The notes beneath the pieces are model-generated. The model saw only the letters and a program-made list of their open reading frames with translations, had not been told where the DNA came from and made no database searches. A program made the translations under genes and the position numbers. A stretch of DNA of 64,000 nt. It comes from Pseudomonadota bacterium (GTDB lineage: Bacteria > Pseudomonadota > Gammaproteobacteria > Steroidobacterales > Steroidobacteraceae). Shown one piece after another: positions 1 through 8,693 of the stretch; position 1 is the first letter of the stretch, and every line of letters begins with the position of its first letter. The stretch spans positions 124,001 through 188,000 of the forward strand of contig JAJZFQ010000192.1 of the NCBI GenBank assembly GCA_021805275.1, written 5' to 3'.

Positions 1-446
1 TCGGCGACTACCTTGCGGATGGCGGTGAGTACCGCGGCGCGTAGTTGCTCCTTGCCGGCTTCGGTGTTGAGGGTGGTGTACTGCTGGCTGCCGAGGAGCA
101 TCAGCAGGTTGTTGCGCACGACCGGGTCGTTGTTCTGGAGCAGCGTGAGGGCCTTCGGGTCGCGCGACATTACCTGGACGGCCACCTGCAGGAAGCGCGC
201 CTCTTGGCTGCCTTGGAAGTTCACCACGAAGGGCTTCAGCGCCAGATACTGCGGGGGGCCCGTCGGCTTGACCTTCTTGGCGTGCGCGCTGGCGGACTTC
301 GAGTGCATCAGCAGGAATCCGGCAGTCGCGCCGCCGCCGACCAGCACGACGGCGGCGCCGATGACGAGCCACAGGGGCAAGGCGCGCTTTTTCTTCGCGG
401 GTGCTGCGCCGGCATCGGCGGCAGCGGCTTCGGGGGCGGTGGCCAT
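1..446 (-). CDS. fliL: Flagellar basal-body protein FliL, C-terminus cut by window edge
   Basis: FliL is an inner-membrane protein that associates with the stator at the flagellar basal body and supports torque and swarming. The reverse strand gives 148 codons from ATG at 446: a short Ala-rich cytoplasmic tail with a KKKR stretch (about residues 19-22), one membrane segment (about 23-46, starting LPLWLVIGAAVV), then a periplasmic domain with the family-like run ALKPFVVNF followed by FLQVAVQVM. The family usually runs about 155-180 residues, so only the last few are missing. It is transcribed away from the fli operon to its right, and a strong -24/-12 sigma-54 element lies 46 bases upstream. 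Only weak Shine-Dalgarno complementarity precedes the ATG. Being separated from fliK and inverted is unusual, since fliK-fliL-fliM are normally adjacent. Confidence 0.88.
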   Translation of the reverse strand, partial: MATAPEAAAADAGAAPAKKKRALPLWLVIGAAVVLVGGGATAGFLLMHSKSASAHAKKVKPTGPPQYLALKPFVVNFQGSQEARFLQVAVQVMSRDPKALTLLQNNDPVVRNNLLMLLGSQQYTTLNTEAGKEQLRAAVLTAIRKVVA

Positions 447-491
447 TGGTCGTGCGACTCCTGTGCATCAGGGGGTGTGCCGGCGAGGAGG

Positions 492-507
492 TGCAATGCC
501 TGTGCCA
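492..507 (-). promoter_or_regulatory. Sigma-54 (-24/-12) promoter for fliL
   Basis: Reading the minus strand the sequence is TGGCACAGGCATTGCA, against the sigma-54 consensus TGGCACG-N4-TTGCW. The GG and GC dinucleotides are exactly ten bases apart, as required. The predicted start is near 481, giving a leader of about 35 bases before the fliL ATG at 446. This fits control by the FleQ-like activator encoded immediately to the right. Confidence 0.75.
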
Positions 508-788
508 TGGGCGTATCGCAGCGGACAACTGGTTGAGTCGTAAAGAAATTCCATTTCTCACGCTCTGTGAGCGGCGTCACATGGGCGGTGCGGCGTCGAA
601 CTTCCGGCGCGGGTGCGGCACGCGCGGCGAAGTGGCGGGGGGGAACTCGGCGCTGTCGCCAAATGTAAACAATTGGGGAGACCGATCACAGAAAGGGGAG
701 GGGCTGATACGCGACATTACACACCGACGAGCGGCGCGAGCACGGCTCGGCTCCAGTGAAGAACAAGCCCAACAGAATTGGATAACCG
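508..788. other. Divergent intergenic region between fliL and the fleQ-like gene
   Basis: The whole gap between fliL and the fleQ-like gene is 342 bases. Its left part holds the fliL sigma-54 promoter. In the remainder I see no gene, no tRNA and no strong sigma-70 promoter. An AT-richer patch at about 660-680 and the stretch before 789 are the likeliest places for the fleQ-like promoter and activator binding sites, but no element there can be called with confidence. Confidence 0.4.
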
Positions 789-1961
789 ATGATCGCCAGT
801 GAATGTGTCTCGGATGTCGCCATCGAACATGGAGAGCGGACGGTCGGACTGCCGGGCGGCGCGGTTGCCCCGGCCGCCGGGTCGGCTCGGTTGCCGAGCG
901 GCACTTCCCCGGCCATCCGCGCCGTCAGCGCGCTGATTCGCCAGGTCGCTGGTTTTGACTCGACCGTGCTGGTGCTCGGGGAGTCCGGAACGGGCAAGGA
1001 AGTGGCGGCGCGCGCCATTCATGAACTCAGCCCGCGGCGCAACCGGCCGTTTGTGGCGGTCAACTGCGGGGCGATTCCGGCGGAGCTGCTCGAGTCGGAA
1101 CTCTTTGGACACGAGAAGGGCGCCTTTACCGGCGCGATCGCCGCGCGCAAGGGACGCTTCGAGATCGCCGAGGGCGGCACGCTGTTCCTCGACGAGATCG
1201 GGGATATGAGTCCCTCGATGCAGGTGAAGCTGCTGCGCGTTCTGCAGGAGCGCGTATTCGAGCGGGTGGGCAACCATGTGCCGATCCGCTGTAACGTCCG
1301 CATCGTCGCCGCCACGCACCGCAATCTGGAGGCGTCGATTGCCCAGGGGACCTTCCGCGAGGACCTGTTCCACCGCCTGAACGTCTTCCCGATCGAGATG
1401 CCCGCGCTGCGCGAGCGGCGCGAGGATCTCGCCGCGCTGGTGGGCGAGTTCGCCGAGCGCAATTCGGCCGAGGGCCGCGGCTGGGTGTCCTTCTCCGCCC
1501 ATGCGCTCGCCGCGCTGGGCGAGTATTCCTGGAGCGGGAATGTCCGCGAGCTGTCCAACCTGGTCGAGCGGATGTCGATCGTGCGCGCCGGCCAGACCGT
1601 TGAGGTGGCGGATCTGCCGCCAAAGTACCAGCCGCCGAAGGGTTGGGTGGGAGCGCCGCTGAGTGAACCGGCCGCTGCTGCCGAGTCCGTGAGCGAGGTG
1701 GCACCGCTGAGCGAGGCTGCCGCGCTTGCGCTGCTCGAGTCGGCCGAGTCCTGTCGCCCTGCCGACCCGCGCGCACTGCCGGAGCAGGGCATCGATCTGC
1801 GCGAGCACCTTCTGTCGATCGAGCGGGCGTTGGTTCAACAGGCGCTGCGGCGCGCCAACGGCACCGTCGCCCAGGCGGCCCGTCTGCTCAACCTGCGTCG
1901 CACGACGCTCGTGGAGCGTCTGCGCAAGCTCGGATTTACCGAGGTTGCGACGGAAGTTTGA
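789..1961 (+). CDS. fleQ: FleQ-like sigma-54-dependent flagellar master activator lacking the N-terminal domain
   Basis: An AAA+ enhancer-binding protein that remodels sigma-54 RNA polymerase at flagellar promoters. Visible motifs are Walker A GESGTGKE (residues 64-71), the sigma-54 contact loop GAFTGA (111-116), Walker [11 protein letters not shown] (131-140), an arginine-finger region FREDLFHRL (189-197) and a C-terminal Fis-type helix-turn-helix ending [15 protein letters not shown], very like the FleQ C-terminus. It has 390 residues against about 490 for Pseudomonas FleQ. The missing part is the N-terminal FleQ domain: only about 40 residues precede the AAA+ core. The LFRS motif that helps FleQ bind c-di-GMP is replaced by a non-matching stretch (about residues 33-40). 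No clear Shine-Dalgarno precedes ATG 789, so the start is the least certain part. Another sigma-54 activator is possible, but the C-terminus and the fli neighbours favour FleQ. Confidence 0.82.
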   Translation: MIASECVSDVAIEHGERTVGLPGGAVAPAAGSARLPSGTSPAIRAVSALIRQVAGFDSTVLVLGESGTGKEVAARAIHELSPRRNRPFVAVNCGAIPAELLESELFGHEKGAFTGAIAARKGRFEIAEGGTLFLDEIGDMSPSMQVKLLRVLQERVFERVGNHVPIRCNVRIVAATHRNLEASIAQGTFREDLFHRLNVFPIEMPALRERREDLAALVGEFAERNSAEGRGWVSFSAHALAALGEYSWSGNVRELSNLVERMSIVRAGQTVEVADLPPKYQPPKGWVGAPLSEPAAAAESVSEVAPLSEAAALALLESAESCRPADPRALPEQGIDLREHLLSIERALVQQALRRANGTVAQAARLLNLRRTTLVERLRKLGFTEVATEV

Positions 1962-2025
1962 CGCCCGGGCGCGGCGCACGGCCGCGCGCGTGACCGACGT
2001 CACGCTTCCGGAGTGGATTGACCTC

Positions 2026-2041
2026 AGGCACGGTACTTGCA
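2026..2041 (+). promoter_or_regulatory. Sigma-54 (-24/-12) promoter for the fleR-like/fliE operon
   Basis: The sequence AGGCACGGTACTTGCA matches TGGCACG-N4-TTGCW at all but the first base. GG (2027-2028) and GC (2039-2040) are ten bases apart. Transcription should begin near 2052, just ahead of the ATG at 2078. The element therefore rules out the more upstream in-frame TTG at 2018 as the start of the next gene. Confidence 0.82.
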
Positions 2042-2077
2042 TTTCCCCAGGCAGCATCCCTGCGTTTGGGGGAATCG

Positions 2078-3097
2078 ATGCCCGAGAATCACGCACTATC
2101 GTTCACCGTCAGTTCCACCGATCCCGGCGTTCCGGAGCCGGTTGCCTGCTCGAGCAGCTCGCAGCGTCTGCTCGAGCTCGCGCGCCGCGTTGCCGTCAGC
2201 GATTGCACGGTGCTGATCTGGGGCGAATCGGGGACCGGTAAGGAAGTACTGGCCCGCTATATTCATCGCCGATCGGGCCGCGATCAGGGACCGTTCATCG
2301 GCGTCAACTGCGCGGCCATTCCCGAGAACATGCTCGAGGCGATGCTATTCGGCTACGAGCGCGGCAGCTTCACCGGTGCGCACGCGGCGCACCCGGGCAA
2401 GTTCGAGCAGGCTCAGGGCGGGACACTGCTGCTCGATGAGGTCACCGAGATGCCCCTCGGCCTGCAGGCGAAGCTGCTGCGTGTCCTGCAGGAACGCGAG
2501 GTCGAGCGGCTCGGCGGCCGCGAGACGATCAACCTGGACGTGCGCGTCATCGCCACGACCAACCGGCGGCTGCGCGAGGAGGTGGCCAGCGGCCGCTTTC
2601 GCGAGGACCTCTACTACCGCCTCAATGTGTTTCCGCTGGCCATCGCGCCGCTGCGGCTGCGACGCGACGACGTGCTGCCGCTCGCCATGCAGCTGCTCAC
2701 CGCCCACTGCCGCCCCGGCGAGCCGATTCCGGCGCTTAGCGCCGAGGCGGCCCACCGGTTGCTCACCTATCCGTGGCCCGGCAACGTGCGCGAACTCGAT
2801 AATCTGCTGCAGCGGGCCCTGATCCTGCTCAACGGTTCGGTGATCGGCGCCGAGCACATCCAGTTCGAGCTGGCCAACGAGGTGCCGCCCGGCACGCTCG
2901 AGCCGAGCGAGGAGTGCTCGGTCGCATCGCTCGCCGGTTCGCTGATCCAGGCCGAGCGTGACCTGATCCTCGATGCGCTCAAGAGCGGTCAGGGCAGCCG
3001 GCGCGAGGCGGCCGAGCGGCTCGGCATCAGCCCGCGCACCCTGCGCTACAAGCTGGCGCGCCTGCGTGAGGCGGGCGTCGAAGTTCCGGCGGCCTGA
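2078..3097 (+). CDS. fleR: FleR/FlrC-like sigma-54 activator without receiver domain
   Basis: Sigma-54 activator of middle-class flagellar genes. From ATG 2078 (Shine-Dalgarno GGGGGA four bases upstream) it has 339 residues: Walker A GESGTGKE (49-56), contact loop GSFTGA (96-101) in place of the usual GAFTGA, Walker B LLLDEV (117-122), sensor/arginine-finger FREDLYYRLNVFP (174-186), and a C-terminal helix-turn-helix ending LGISPRTLRYKLARLREAG, the FleR/FlrC signature. FleR normally carries an N-terminal phospho-receiver and is paired with the kinase FleS. Here only about 45 residues precede the AAA+ domain and no fleS is present. It ends 10 bases before fliE with no promoter between, so it heads the fli operon. 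Confidence 0.82.
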   Translation: MPENHALSFTVSSTDPGVPEPVACSSSSQRLLELARRVAVSDCTVLIWGESGTGKEVLARYIHRRSGRDQGPFIGVNCAAIPENMLEAMLFGYERGSFTGAHAAHPGKFEQAQGGTLLLDEVTEMPLGLQAKLLRVLQEREVERLGGRETINLDVRVIATTNRRLREEVASGRFREDLYYRLNVFPLAIAPLRLRRDDVLPLAMQLLTAHCRPGEPIPALSAEAAHRLLTYPWPGNVRELDNLLQRALILLNGSVIGAEHIQFELANEVPPGTLEPSEECSVASLAGSLIQAERDLILDALKSGQGSRREAAERLGISPRTLRYKLARLREAGVEVPAA

Positions 3098-3107
3098 GGA
3101 GACCTCC

Positions 3108-3461
3108 ATGAGCCAAATGGCCATTGATCAAGTGCTGGCGCAGATCCGTGCGATGTCCTCGCAGGTGCGCCTCGATGCGCCGCGGCCAACACCGCTCGCC
3201 GCCCCCGGCGTGTCGGGCGCGCAGCCGGCGAGCGGCGCGAGCGCATTCGCCTCGATTCTCAAGCAAGGAATCGACGCGGTGAATCAGAGCGAGCAGCGTG
3301 CCAACGGGCTTGCCGACGCGTTTTCGCGCGGTGTGCCCGGTGTGTCGCTGCCGCAGGTGGTGCTGCAGATGGAAAAGGCGAGTGTGTCGTTCCGCGCCCT
3401 CACCGAGGTGCGCAACCGTCTGATCAGCGCCTATCAGGACATCATGAACATGCAGATGTAG
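3108..3461 (+). CDS. fliE: Flagellar hook-basal body protein FliE
   Basis: FliE joins the MS ring to the proximal rod and is exported by the flagellar type III system. The product has 117 residues with the family C-terminus: LPQVVLQMEKASVSFRAL, then TEVRNRLISAYQDIMNMQM. ATG 3108 follows GAGGAGA about six bases upstream; upstream in-frame codons lie inside fleR. It sits 10 bases after the fleR-like stop and 9 bases before fliF, so it belongs to the same transcript. Confidence 0.95.
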   Translation: MSQMAIDQVLAQIRAMSSQVRLDAPRPTPLAAPGVSGAQPASGASAFASILKQGIDAVNQSEQRANGLADAFSRGVPGVSLPQVVLQMEKASVSFRALTEVRNRLISAYQDIMNMQM

Positions 3462-3470
3462 TGAATCGCT

Positions 3471-5225
3471 ATGGCAGCCGAATCTACCGCTTTGCCCTCG
3501 ATGCCCGCCTTCCCGGCGAGCCTGCGTCCTTTGCTGCTGCTGATTGGCATCGCAGCCGCCGTCGCCGCTGGTGTCTGGATCGTGCTGTGGTCGCGTGGCC
3601 CGACGTACAGTCTCCTGTATGCGAACCTCTCGCCCCAGGAGGAGGCGCAGGTTGTGCAGGCGCTGCAGGGCGCGCAGATCCCCTACCAGCTCGACCCGAG
3701 CACCAACGGCGTGGAAGTGCCCGCCGAGCAGCTCGATGCGGCGCGGCTGAAGCTCGCCGGCCAGGGCGTCACGCAGGGCGACAGCTTCGCCGCGCTCGAC
3801 AAGGGGTCGGGTTTCGGCGTCAGCCAGTTCATCGAGAACGTGCGTTACCAGCACGCGCTCGAGGCCGAGCTCGCCCATACCATTGCCAGCATGCAGCAGG
3901 TCGCAGCCGCGCGGGTCAATCTCGCGGTGCCGCGCCAGTCGGTGTTCGTCAGCGATCAGACCGCCGCCAGCGCCTCGGTCTTCGTGCAGCTGCGCTCCGG
4001 TAGCGTGCTCGGTCCCGAGCAGGTACAGGCGATCGTGAACCTCGTCGCCTCGAGCGTGCCGAACCTCTCTCCAGCGCACGTCACGGTGGTCGACCAGAAC
4101 GGGCAGTTGCTGTCCGGTCCGCAGGGCACCAGCCAGTACGCCGTCGATGAGCAGAATTTCGACCTGGTGCACCGCATCGAGAACGATGACGCGCGGCGCA
4201 TCGTCGCGCTGCTCACCCCGCTGGTCGGACCGGGACTCGTGCACGCCGATGTGGTCGCGGAGCTGAATACCGGCTCGCGGGAGCAGGCGCAGGAGATGTA
4301 CACGCCGAACAGCCAGATCGTGCGCAGCGAGCAGATCTCCGAGCAGCGCAACGCCACCGGCGGTGCCGGCGGCGTGCCCGGCTCGCTGTCGAACACTCCG
4401 CCGGCGCCGGGCACGCTCGCCCCGCCGGCGCAGAGCAAGGTGGCCTCTGCCGCCACGACGAATCAGGCGGGCCAGTCCACCCCGAGCAGCCCGCCGCGCA
4501 AGGCCGCCACGGCCGGTGCCGCCGCCGGGCCGGCGACGCCCGGCGCGCAGCCCGGCGCAACCAACGCGGCTGTCGCGACCAGCGCGGTCGAGCCGGTCGG
4601 TGGCGTGCCGGGCGGCCCCAACGTCGTCTCGAGCAACGTCACACGCAATTACGAAATCGACCGCACCCTCGATTACTCGCGCCAGCCGCCGGGCCAGGTC
4701 CGCCGCCTCACGGTGGCGGTGCTGGTCGGCTACCGCACCGTCCCCGGTGCGGACGGCAAGGTCAAGCAGGTGCCGCTGGCGGCGCCGGAGCTCTCGCGTA
4801 TCACCCAGTTGGTGAAGGATGCAGTTGGCTTCAACGCCGCGCGCGGCGACAGCGTGAGCGTGGTCAACGAGCCGCTCGATCTGCAGCATTCCGCCGGCGG
4901 GCAGTTCGAGGCCCCGCCGCTGTGGCAGCGACCGCTGTTCTGGAGCCTGGTGAAGATCGGCGCTGGCCTGATCGCGGTACTGGTGCTGGTCCTGGCGGTG
5001 CTGCGTCCCCTGGTGCGCTCGCTGCTCGCGCCGGCAGTTCGCTCGGCAGCACCCGCACAGATCGGCACGGACGGCCTCGGCGAGTCCGGTCCCCAGGCGC
5101 AGAAGGAAGCGGTCGTCAAGGCGCTCTCGCACGAGCAGCAGCTCGCCAACGCACGCGCCATGGTGAGCCAGGATCCGAAGCGAGTCGCGCAGGTGGTGCG
5201 CGGCTGGGTGGGCAACGATGAGTGA
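3471..5225 (+). CDS. fliF: Flagellar MS-ring protein FliF
   Basis: FliF forms the membrane-supramembrane ring that houses the export gate and carries the rotor. The 584 residues match family length. There is a membrane segment at about 18-41 (LLLLIGIAAAVAAG), the YscJ/FliF ring-building motifs after it (LYANLSPQEEAQVVQAL; GSGFGVSQFIENVRYQ), an Ala/Pro/Gly-rich periplasmic linker at about 305-385, a second membrane segment near 495-515, and a cytoplasmic tail ending DPKRVAQVVRGWVGNDE that binds FliG. It overlaps fliG by 8 bases. Confidence 0.97.
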   Translation: MAAESTALPSMPAFPASLRPLLLLIGIAAAVAAGVWIVLWSRGPTYSLLYANLSPQEEAQVVQALQGAQIPYQLDPSTNGVEVPAEQLDAARLKLAGQGVTQGDSFAALDKGSGFGVSQFIENVRYQHALEAELAHTIASMQQVAAARVNLAVPRQSVFVSDQTAASASVFVQLRSGSVLGPEQVQAIVNLVASSVPNLSPAHVTVVDQNGQLLSGPQGTSQYAVDEQNFDLVHRIENDDARRIVALLTPLVGPGLVHADVVAELNTGSREQAQEMYTPNSQIVRSEQISEQRNATGGAGGVPGSLSNTPPAPGTLAPPAQSKVASAATTNQAGQSTPSSPPRKAATAGAAAGPATPGAQPGATNAAVATSAVEPVGGVPGGPNVVSSNVTRNYEIDRTLDYSRQPPGQVRRLTVAVLVGYRTVPGADGKVKQVPLAAPELSRITQLVKDAVGFNAARGDSVSVVNEPLDLQHSAGGQFEAPPLWQRPLFWSLVKIGAGLIAVLVLVLAVLRPLVRSLLAPAVRSAAPAQIGTDGLGESGPQAQKEAVVKALSHEQQLANARAMVSQDPKRVAQVVRGWVGNDE

Positions 5226-6234
5226 GCACAGCGCCAAAGAATCGGCGCGCAGCGGCACGGAGCGCGCCGCCATCCTCCTGCTGACCCTCGGGGAGGGCGA
5301 GGCGGCCCAAGTGCTCAAGCACATGGGCGCGCGCGAAGTGCAGCGCATCGGCGCGGCCATGGCCCGCCTGAACAATGTCTCACTCGCGGAGGTGCAGGGC
5401 GTGATCGCGGAGTTCACGAGCGGCGCGGCCAACCAGACTTCTGTCGGCGTCGGCGCGGAGGACTTTCTGCGCAAGGTGCTGACCGACGCGCTCGGCATGG
5501 AGAAGGCCGAGAGCATCATCGACCGCATCAGCATCGGACGCACCGGCAAGGGGCTGGAGGCGCTGAAGTGGATGGATTCGCGGGCCGTTTCCGAGCTGAT
5601 CCGCCTGGAGCATCCGCAGATCATCGCCATCGTGCTCGCCTATCTCGATCCGGATCAGGCTGCCGAGGTACTGACCATGCTGCCGGCCAATGTGCGGCCC
5701 GAGGTGGTTGCGCGCATCGCCCAGCTCGACGGCGTGCAGCCGAATGCACTCAGCGAGCTCGACGACATCATCGAGAAGCAATTCGCCGGCAGGATGGGCG
5801 GCAAGAGTTCGGTGCTCGGCGGCGCCAAGGCTGCCGCCAACATCATCAATTTCCTCGAGCCGAGCCAGGAGTCGGCGCTGATGGAAGAGGTCGCCAAGAG
5901 CGACGAGGCGCTCGCCGCGCGCATCGAGGAACTGGTGTTCGTGTTCGATAATCTGCTCGACCTTGACGACCGCGGCATGCAGGAGCTGCTGCGCCAGGTG
6001 CCGAGCGAGCAGTTGCTGCTCGCCTTGAAGGGTACCGACGATGCGCTGAAGGAGAAGATCTTCAAGAACATGTCGCAGCGCGCCGGGGAGATGCTCAAGG
6101 ACGACCTGGAGGCCAAGGGGCCGGTGCGCGTGTCGGAAGTCGAAGGCGCGCAGAAGGAGATCCTCAAGCTGGCGCGCAAGCTCGCCGAGGAAGGCACCAT
6201 CATGCTCGCCGGCAAGGGGGAACAATTTGTCTGA
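5218..6234 (+). CDS. fliG: Flagellar rotor/switch protein FliG
   Basis: FliG couples the MS ring to the C ring and takes torque from the stator. The 338 residues include the middle-domain EHPQ motif (LEHPQIIAIVLAYLDPDQAA) and the C-terminal torque helix region (DLDDRGMQELLRQVPSEQL). ATG 5218 lies inside the end of fliF (8-base overlap), implying translational coupling; the fliH start overlaps its end in the same way. Confidence 0.97.
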   Translation: MSEHSAKESARSGTERAAILLLTLGEGEAAQVLKHMGAREVQRIGAAMARLNNVSLAEVQGVIAEFTSGAANQTSVGVGAEDFLRKVLTDALGMEKAESIIDRISIGRTGKGLEALKWMDSRAVSELIRLEHPQIIAIVLAYLDPDQAAEVLTMLPANVRPEVVARIAQLDGVQPNALSELDDIIEKQFAGRMGGKSSVLGGAKAAANIINFLEPSQESALMEEVAKSDEALAARIEELVFVFDNLLDLDDRGMQELLRQVPSEQLLLALKGTDDALKEKIFKNMSQRAGEMLKDDLEAKGPVRVSEVEGAQKEILKLARKLAEEGTIMLAGKGEQFV

Positions 6235-6883
6235 ACTCAGCAACGGGTCTGCGGCGGCCGCGACGATCGAACGGTGGCAGCTGCCGGAAGTCAGCGGTCC
6301 GGTCATCGGACTCGCCGAGATGCGCCGCCGCGAGGAAGGCGACGTGCGCCAGGCGCTGCAGCAGGCCGAGGTGCGCGGCTATCAGGCGGGCCTCGAGCGT
6401 GGCCAGGGCGAGATCCGGGCCCGGCTCGCGGCGCTCGAGGAGCGCGGCGGCCACCTCGCGGCGGTGCTCGATGCCCTGGCCCGCCCTCTCGAGCAGCTCG
6501 ACGCAGAGGTCGAAAGCGAGCTCGTGCAGCTCGCCCTCGCGGTGGGCACGCAGCTGGCGCGGCGCGAGCTGCGCCTCGATCCATCACAAATCATCGCTAT
6601 CGTGCGCGAATCGCTCGGGCAGTTGCCGCTCGCGGCGCGCGGCGTGCGTGTGCATCTGCATCCGGAGGACGCCGCGACACTGCGCGAGCATCTGCCCGCC
6701 GGCAGCGGCGAGCGGGTCTGGACGCTGGTCGAGGATCCGACGTTCGCACGGGGCGGTTGTCTGGTGCAGAGCGAGTCCTCGCGCGTCGATGCGCGTTTCG
6801 AGAGCCGTATCACGGCCATTGCGGCCAACGCACTCGGCGATGAGCGCGCCAACACGCGCGCGGCCGCCGGGGAGGCTCCATGA
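6227..6883 (+). CDS. fliH: Flagellar export ATPase regulator FliH
   Basis: FliH is the stator-like peripheral stalk of the flagellar export ATPase and binds FliI. The 218-residue product has an N-terminal charged helical region ([17 protein letters not shown]) with GxxxG-like small-residue spacing further on, then a C-terminal domain with [21 protein letters not shown]. The start is TTG at 6227, supported by AAGGGGG five bases upstream, giving an 8-base overlap with fliG; no ATG with a comparable site lies nearby. It overlaps fliI by ATGA. Confidence 0.9.
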   Translation: MSELSNGSAAAATIERWQLPEVSGPVIGLAEMRRREEGDVRQALQQAEVRGYQAGLERGQGEIRARLAALEERGGHLAAVLDALARPLEQLDAEVESELVQLALAVGTQLARRELRLDPSQIIAIVRESLGQLPLAARGVRVHLHPEDAATLREHLPAGSGERVWTLVEDPTFARGGCLVQSESSRVDARFESRITAIAANALGDERANTRAAAGEAP

Positions 6884-8241
6884 ATGCGCCGAGCGCAGCA
6901 CAGCGCACGGCAAACTGGAGCGCCGCTCTGCGCCGCAGTCTGCGCGCGGTCGCGCAGACCGAGTTGCCCCCGGTGGAGGGTTCCCTGACCCGCATGGTGG
7001 GGCTGACGCTGGAAGCGGCGGGCTGCCAGGCCGCGGTGGGCGATTACTGTGACGTGATCGCCGGCAATGGGGAGCGCATCGAATCGGAGGTCGTGGGCTT
7101 TGCCGGGGATCGTCTCTATCTCATGCCGGCGGGCGATGCGCACGGGCTCGGACCGAATGCGCGGGTCATTCCGCGCCAGCGTGCCGGCACCGTTCAGGTC
7201 GGCACGCAGCTGCTCGGCCGGATCATCGACGGCAGGGCGCAGCCGCTCGACGGGCTCGGTCCCCTCGGCTGCACCAATACGGTCCGCCTGACCGGCCAGC
7301 CGATCAATCCGCTGGCGCGCCAACCGATCAGCGAGCCGCTCGATGTCGGCATCCGCTCCATCAACTCACTGCTGACCATCGGCCGCGGCCAGCGTGTCGG
7401 ACTGTTCGCCGGCAGCGGCGTCGGTAAGAGCATGCTGCTCGGCATGATGGCCCGCTACACCAGCGCGCAGGTGATCGTTGTCGGGCTGATCGGCGAGCGC
7501 GGCCGGGAAGTGAAGGAATTTGTCGAGCGCATCCTCGGTCCCGAGGACCGCACTCGCGCGGTGGTCGTGGCGGCGCCGGCGGATGCACCGCCGCTGATGC
7601 GGTTGCACGGCGCGTGGCTCGCCACCGCAGTCGCCGAATACTTTCGCGACCAGGGCGCGAGCGTCCTGCTGCTGATGGACTCGCTCACCCGCTTCGCGCA
7701 GGCGCAGCGCGAGATCGCGCTGGCGATCGGCGAGGCGCCGGCGACCAAGGGCTATCCGCCGTCGGTTTTCGCGCGCCTGCCACAGCTGGTCGAGCGGGCC
7801 GGCAACGGGCCGCAGGGCTCCGGGTCGATCACCGCCTTCTATACGGTGCTCACCGAGGGCGACGATCACAATGATCCGATCGCCGATTCCGCGCGCGCCA
7901 TTCTCGATGGACACATCGTACTTTCGCGACGTATCGCCGAGAGCGGCCATTACCCGGCCATCGATGTCGAAGCCTCGGTGAGCCGCGCCATGCACGAGAT
8001 CGTCGCGCCGGCGCATTTCACGAGCGCGCGGCAGTTCCGCCAAGTGCTCTCCACTTACCAGCAGCATCGCGACCTGGTGGCGATCGGCGCTTACCAGCGC
8101 GGCAGCGACCCGCGCGTCGATCAGGCGATCGCGCTGTGGCCGAGCATGCAGCAGTTTCTCCAGCAGGACGTGCGTGAACGCGTTGAGCTCGCGGCCAGTC
8201 TGGCTGCGCTCGACGGCATCATCGCCGAAGGCAAGGCATGA
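6880..8241 (+). CDS. fliI: Flagellum-specific type III export ATPase FliI
   Basis: FliI hydrolyses ATP to unload chaperone-substrate complexes at the flagellar export gate. The 453 residues show Walker [13 protein letters not shown], Walker [19 protein letters not shown], and the F1-beta-like run [22 protein letters not shown] overlaps join it to fliH upstream and fliJ downstream, so the three are translated as a coupled unit. Confidence 0.97.
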   Translation: MNAPSAAQRTANWSAALRRSLRAVAQTELPPVEGSLTRMVGLTLEAAGCQAAVGDYCDVIAGNGERIESEVVGFAGDRLYLMPAGDAHGLGPNARVIPRQRAGTVQVGTQLLGRIIDGRAQPLDGLGPLGCTNTVRLTGQPINPLARQPISEPLDVGIRSINSLLTIGRGQRVGLFAGSGVGKSMLLGMMARYTSAQVIVVGLIGERGREVKEFVERILGPEDRTRAVVVAAPADAPPLMRLHGAWLATAVAEYFRDQGASVLLLMDSLTRFAQAQREIALAIGEAPATKGYPPSVFARLPQLVERAGNGPQGSGSITAFYTVLTEGDDHNDPIADSARAILDGHIVLSRRIAESGHYPAIDVEASVSRAMHEIVAPAHFTSARQFRQVLSTYQQHRDLVAIGAYQRGSDPRVDQAIALWPSMQQFLQQDVRERVELAASLAALDGIIAEGKA

Positions 8242-8693
8242 AGAAGACACAACGGATTGACATGGTGCAGCGCGTGGTCGATGACCACGAGCGTCGCAAG
8301 GCCGAGGCGCTCGCGGTGTGCGAGCAGCGCGTGCGCGAGGCGCAGACGCGCCTCGAGGAGCTCGAGGGGTATCGCAATGCGTACCTGCAGGACTTCAACC
8401 GCCGCGCTCAGGCCGGCCTCAACGGTGCTGGGGTGCGCGAGTACCAGGTCTTTCTCAGCCGGCTCGACGAGGCGCTGCATCACCAGAGGCAGATTCTGAC
8501 GCAGACCGAGGTTGCACGCGGGGCGGAGCTGGAAAATTGGCGCGGCGCGGCCCGGCGCGCCGCCGCGGTCGATACCCTGGCCAAGCACTGGCGGGCCGAG
8601 GAGCAGCGCGTCGACGATCGGCGCGATCAACACGAAACCGATGAACGCTCACAATTGTCGTGGAGCCGAGGGAGTCACCTGCGTGTCACCTGA
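8238..8693 (+). CDS. fliJ: Flagellar export chaperone/stalk FliJ
   Basis: FliJ is the coiled-coil stalk of the FliHIJ export ATPase. The 151 residues are almost entirely helical and charged ([40 protein letters not shown]), typical of the family. It starts at an ATGA overlap with fliI. Its last codons overlap the beginning of fliK in another frame. Confidence 0.9.
   Translation: MKKTQRIDMVQRVVDDHERRKAEALAVCEQRVREAQTRLEELEGYRNAYLQDFNRRAQAGLNGAGVREYQVFLSRLDEALHHQRQILTQTEVARGAELENWRGAARRAAAVDTLAKHWRAEEQRVDDRRDQHETDERSQLSWSRGSHLRVT

Noticed and set aside
2018..2077. TTG 2018 as the start of the fleR-like gene
   Set aside because: It lies upstream of the predicted transcription start of the sigma-54 promoter, and ATG 2078 has a good ribosome site.
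717..2096. Long open frame antisense to the FleQ-like gene
   Set aside because: High-GC shadow of a clear coding gene; composition is Arg/Gly/Ala rich with no family motifs.
3027..5630. 867-codon open frame antisense to fliE-fliF-fliG
   Set aside because: It crosses three well-supported genes and has low-complexity Arg/His/Gly content; an artefact of GC-rich third positions.
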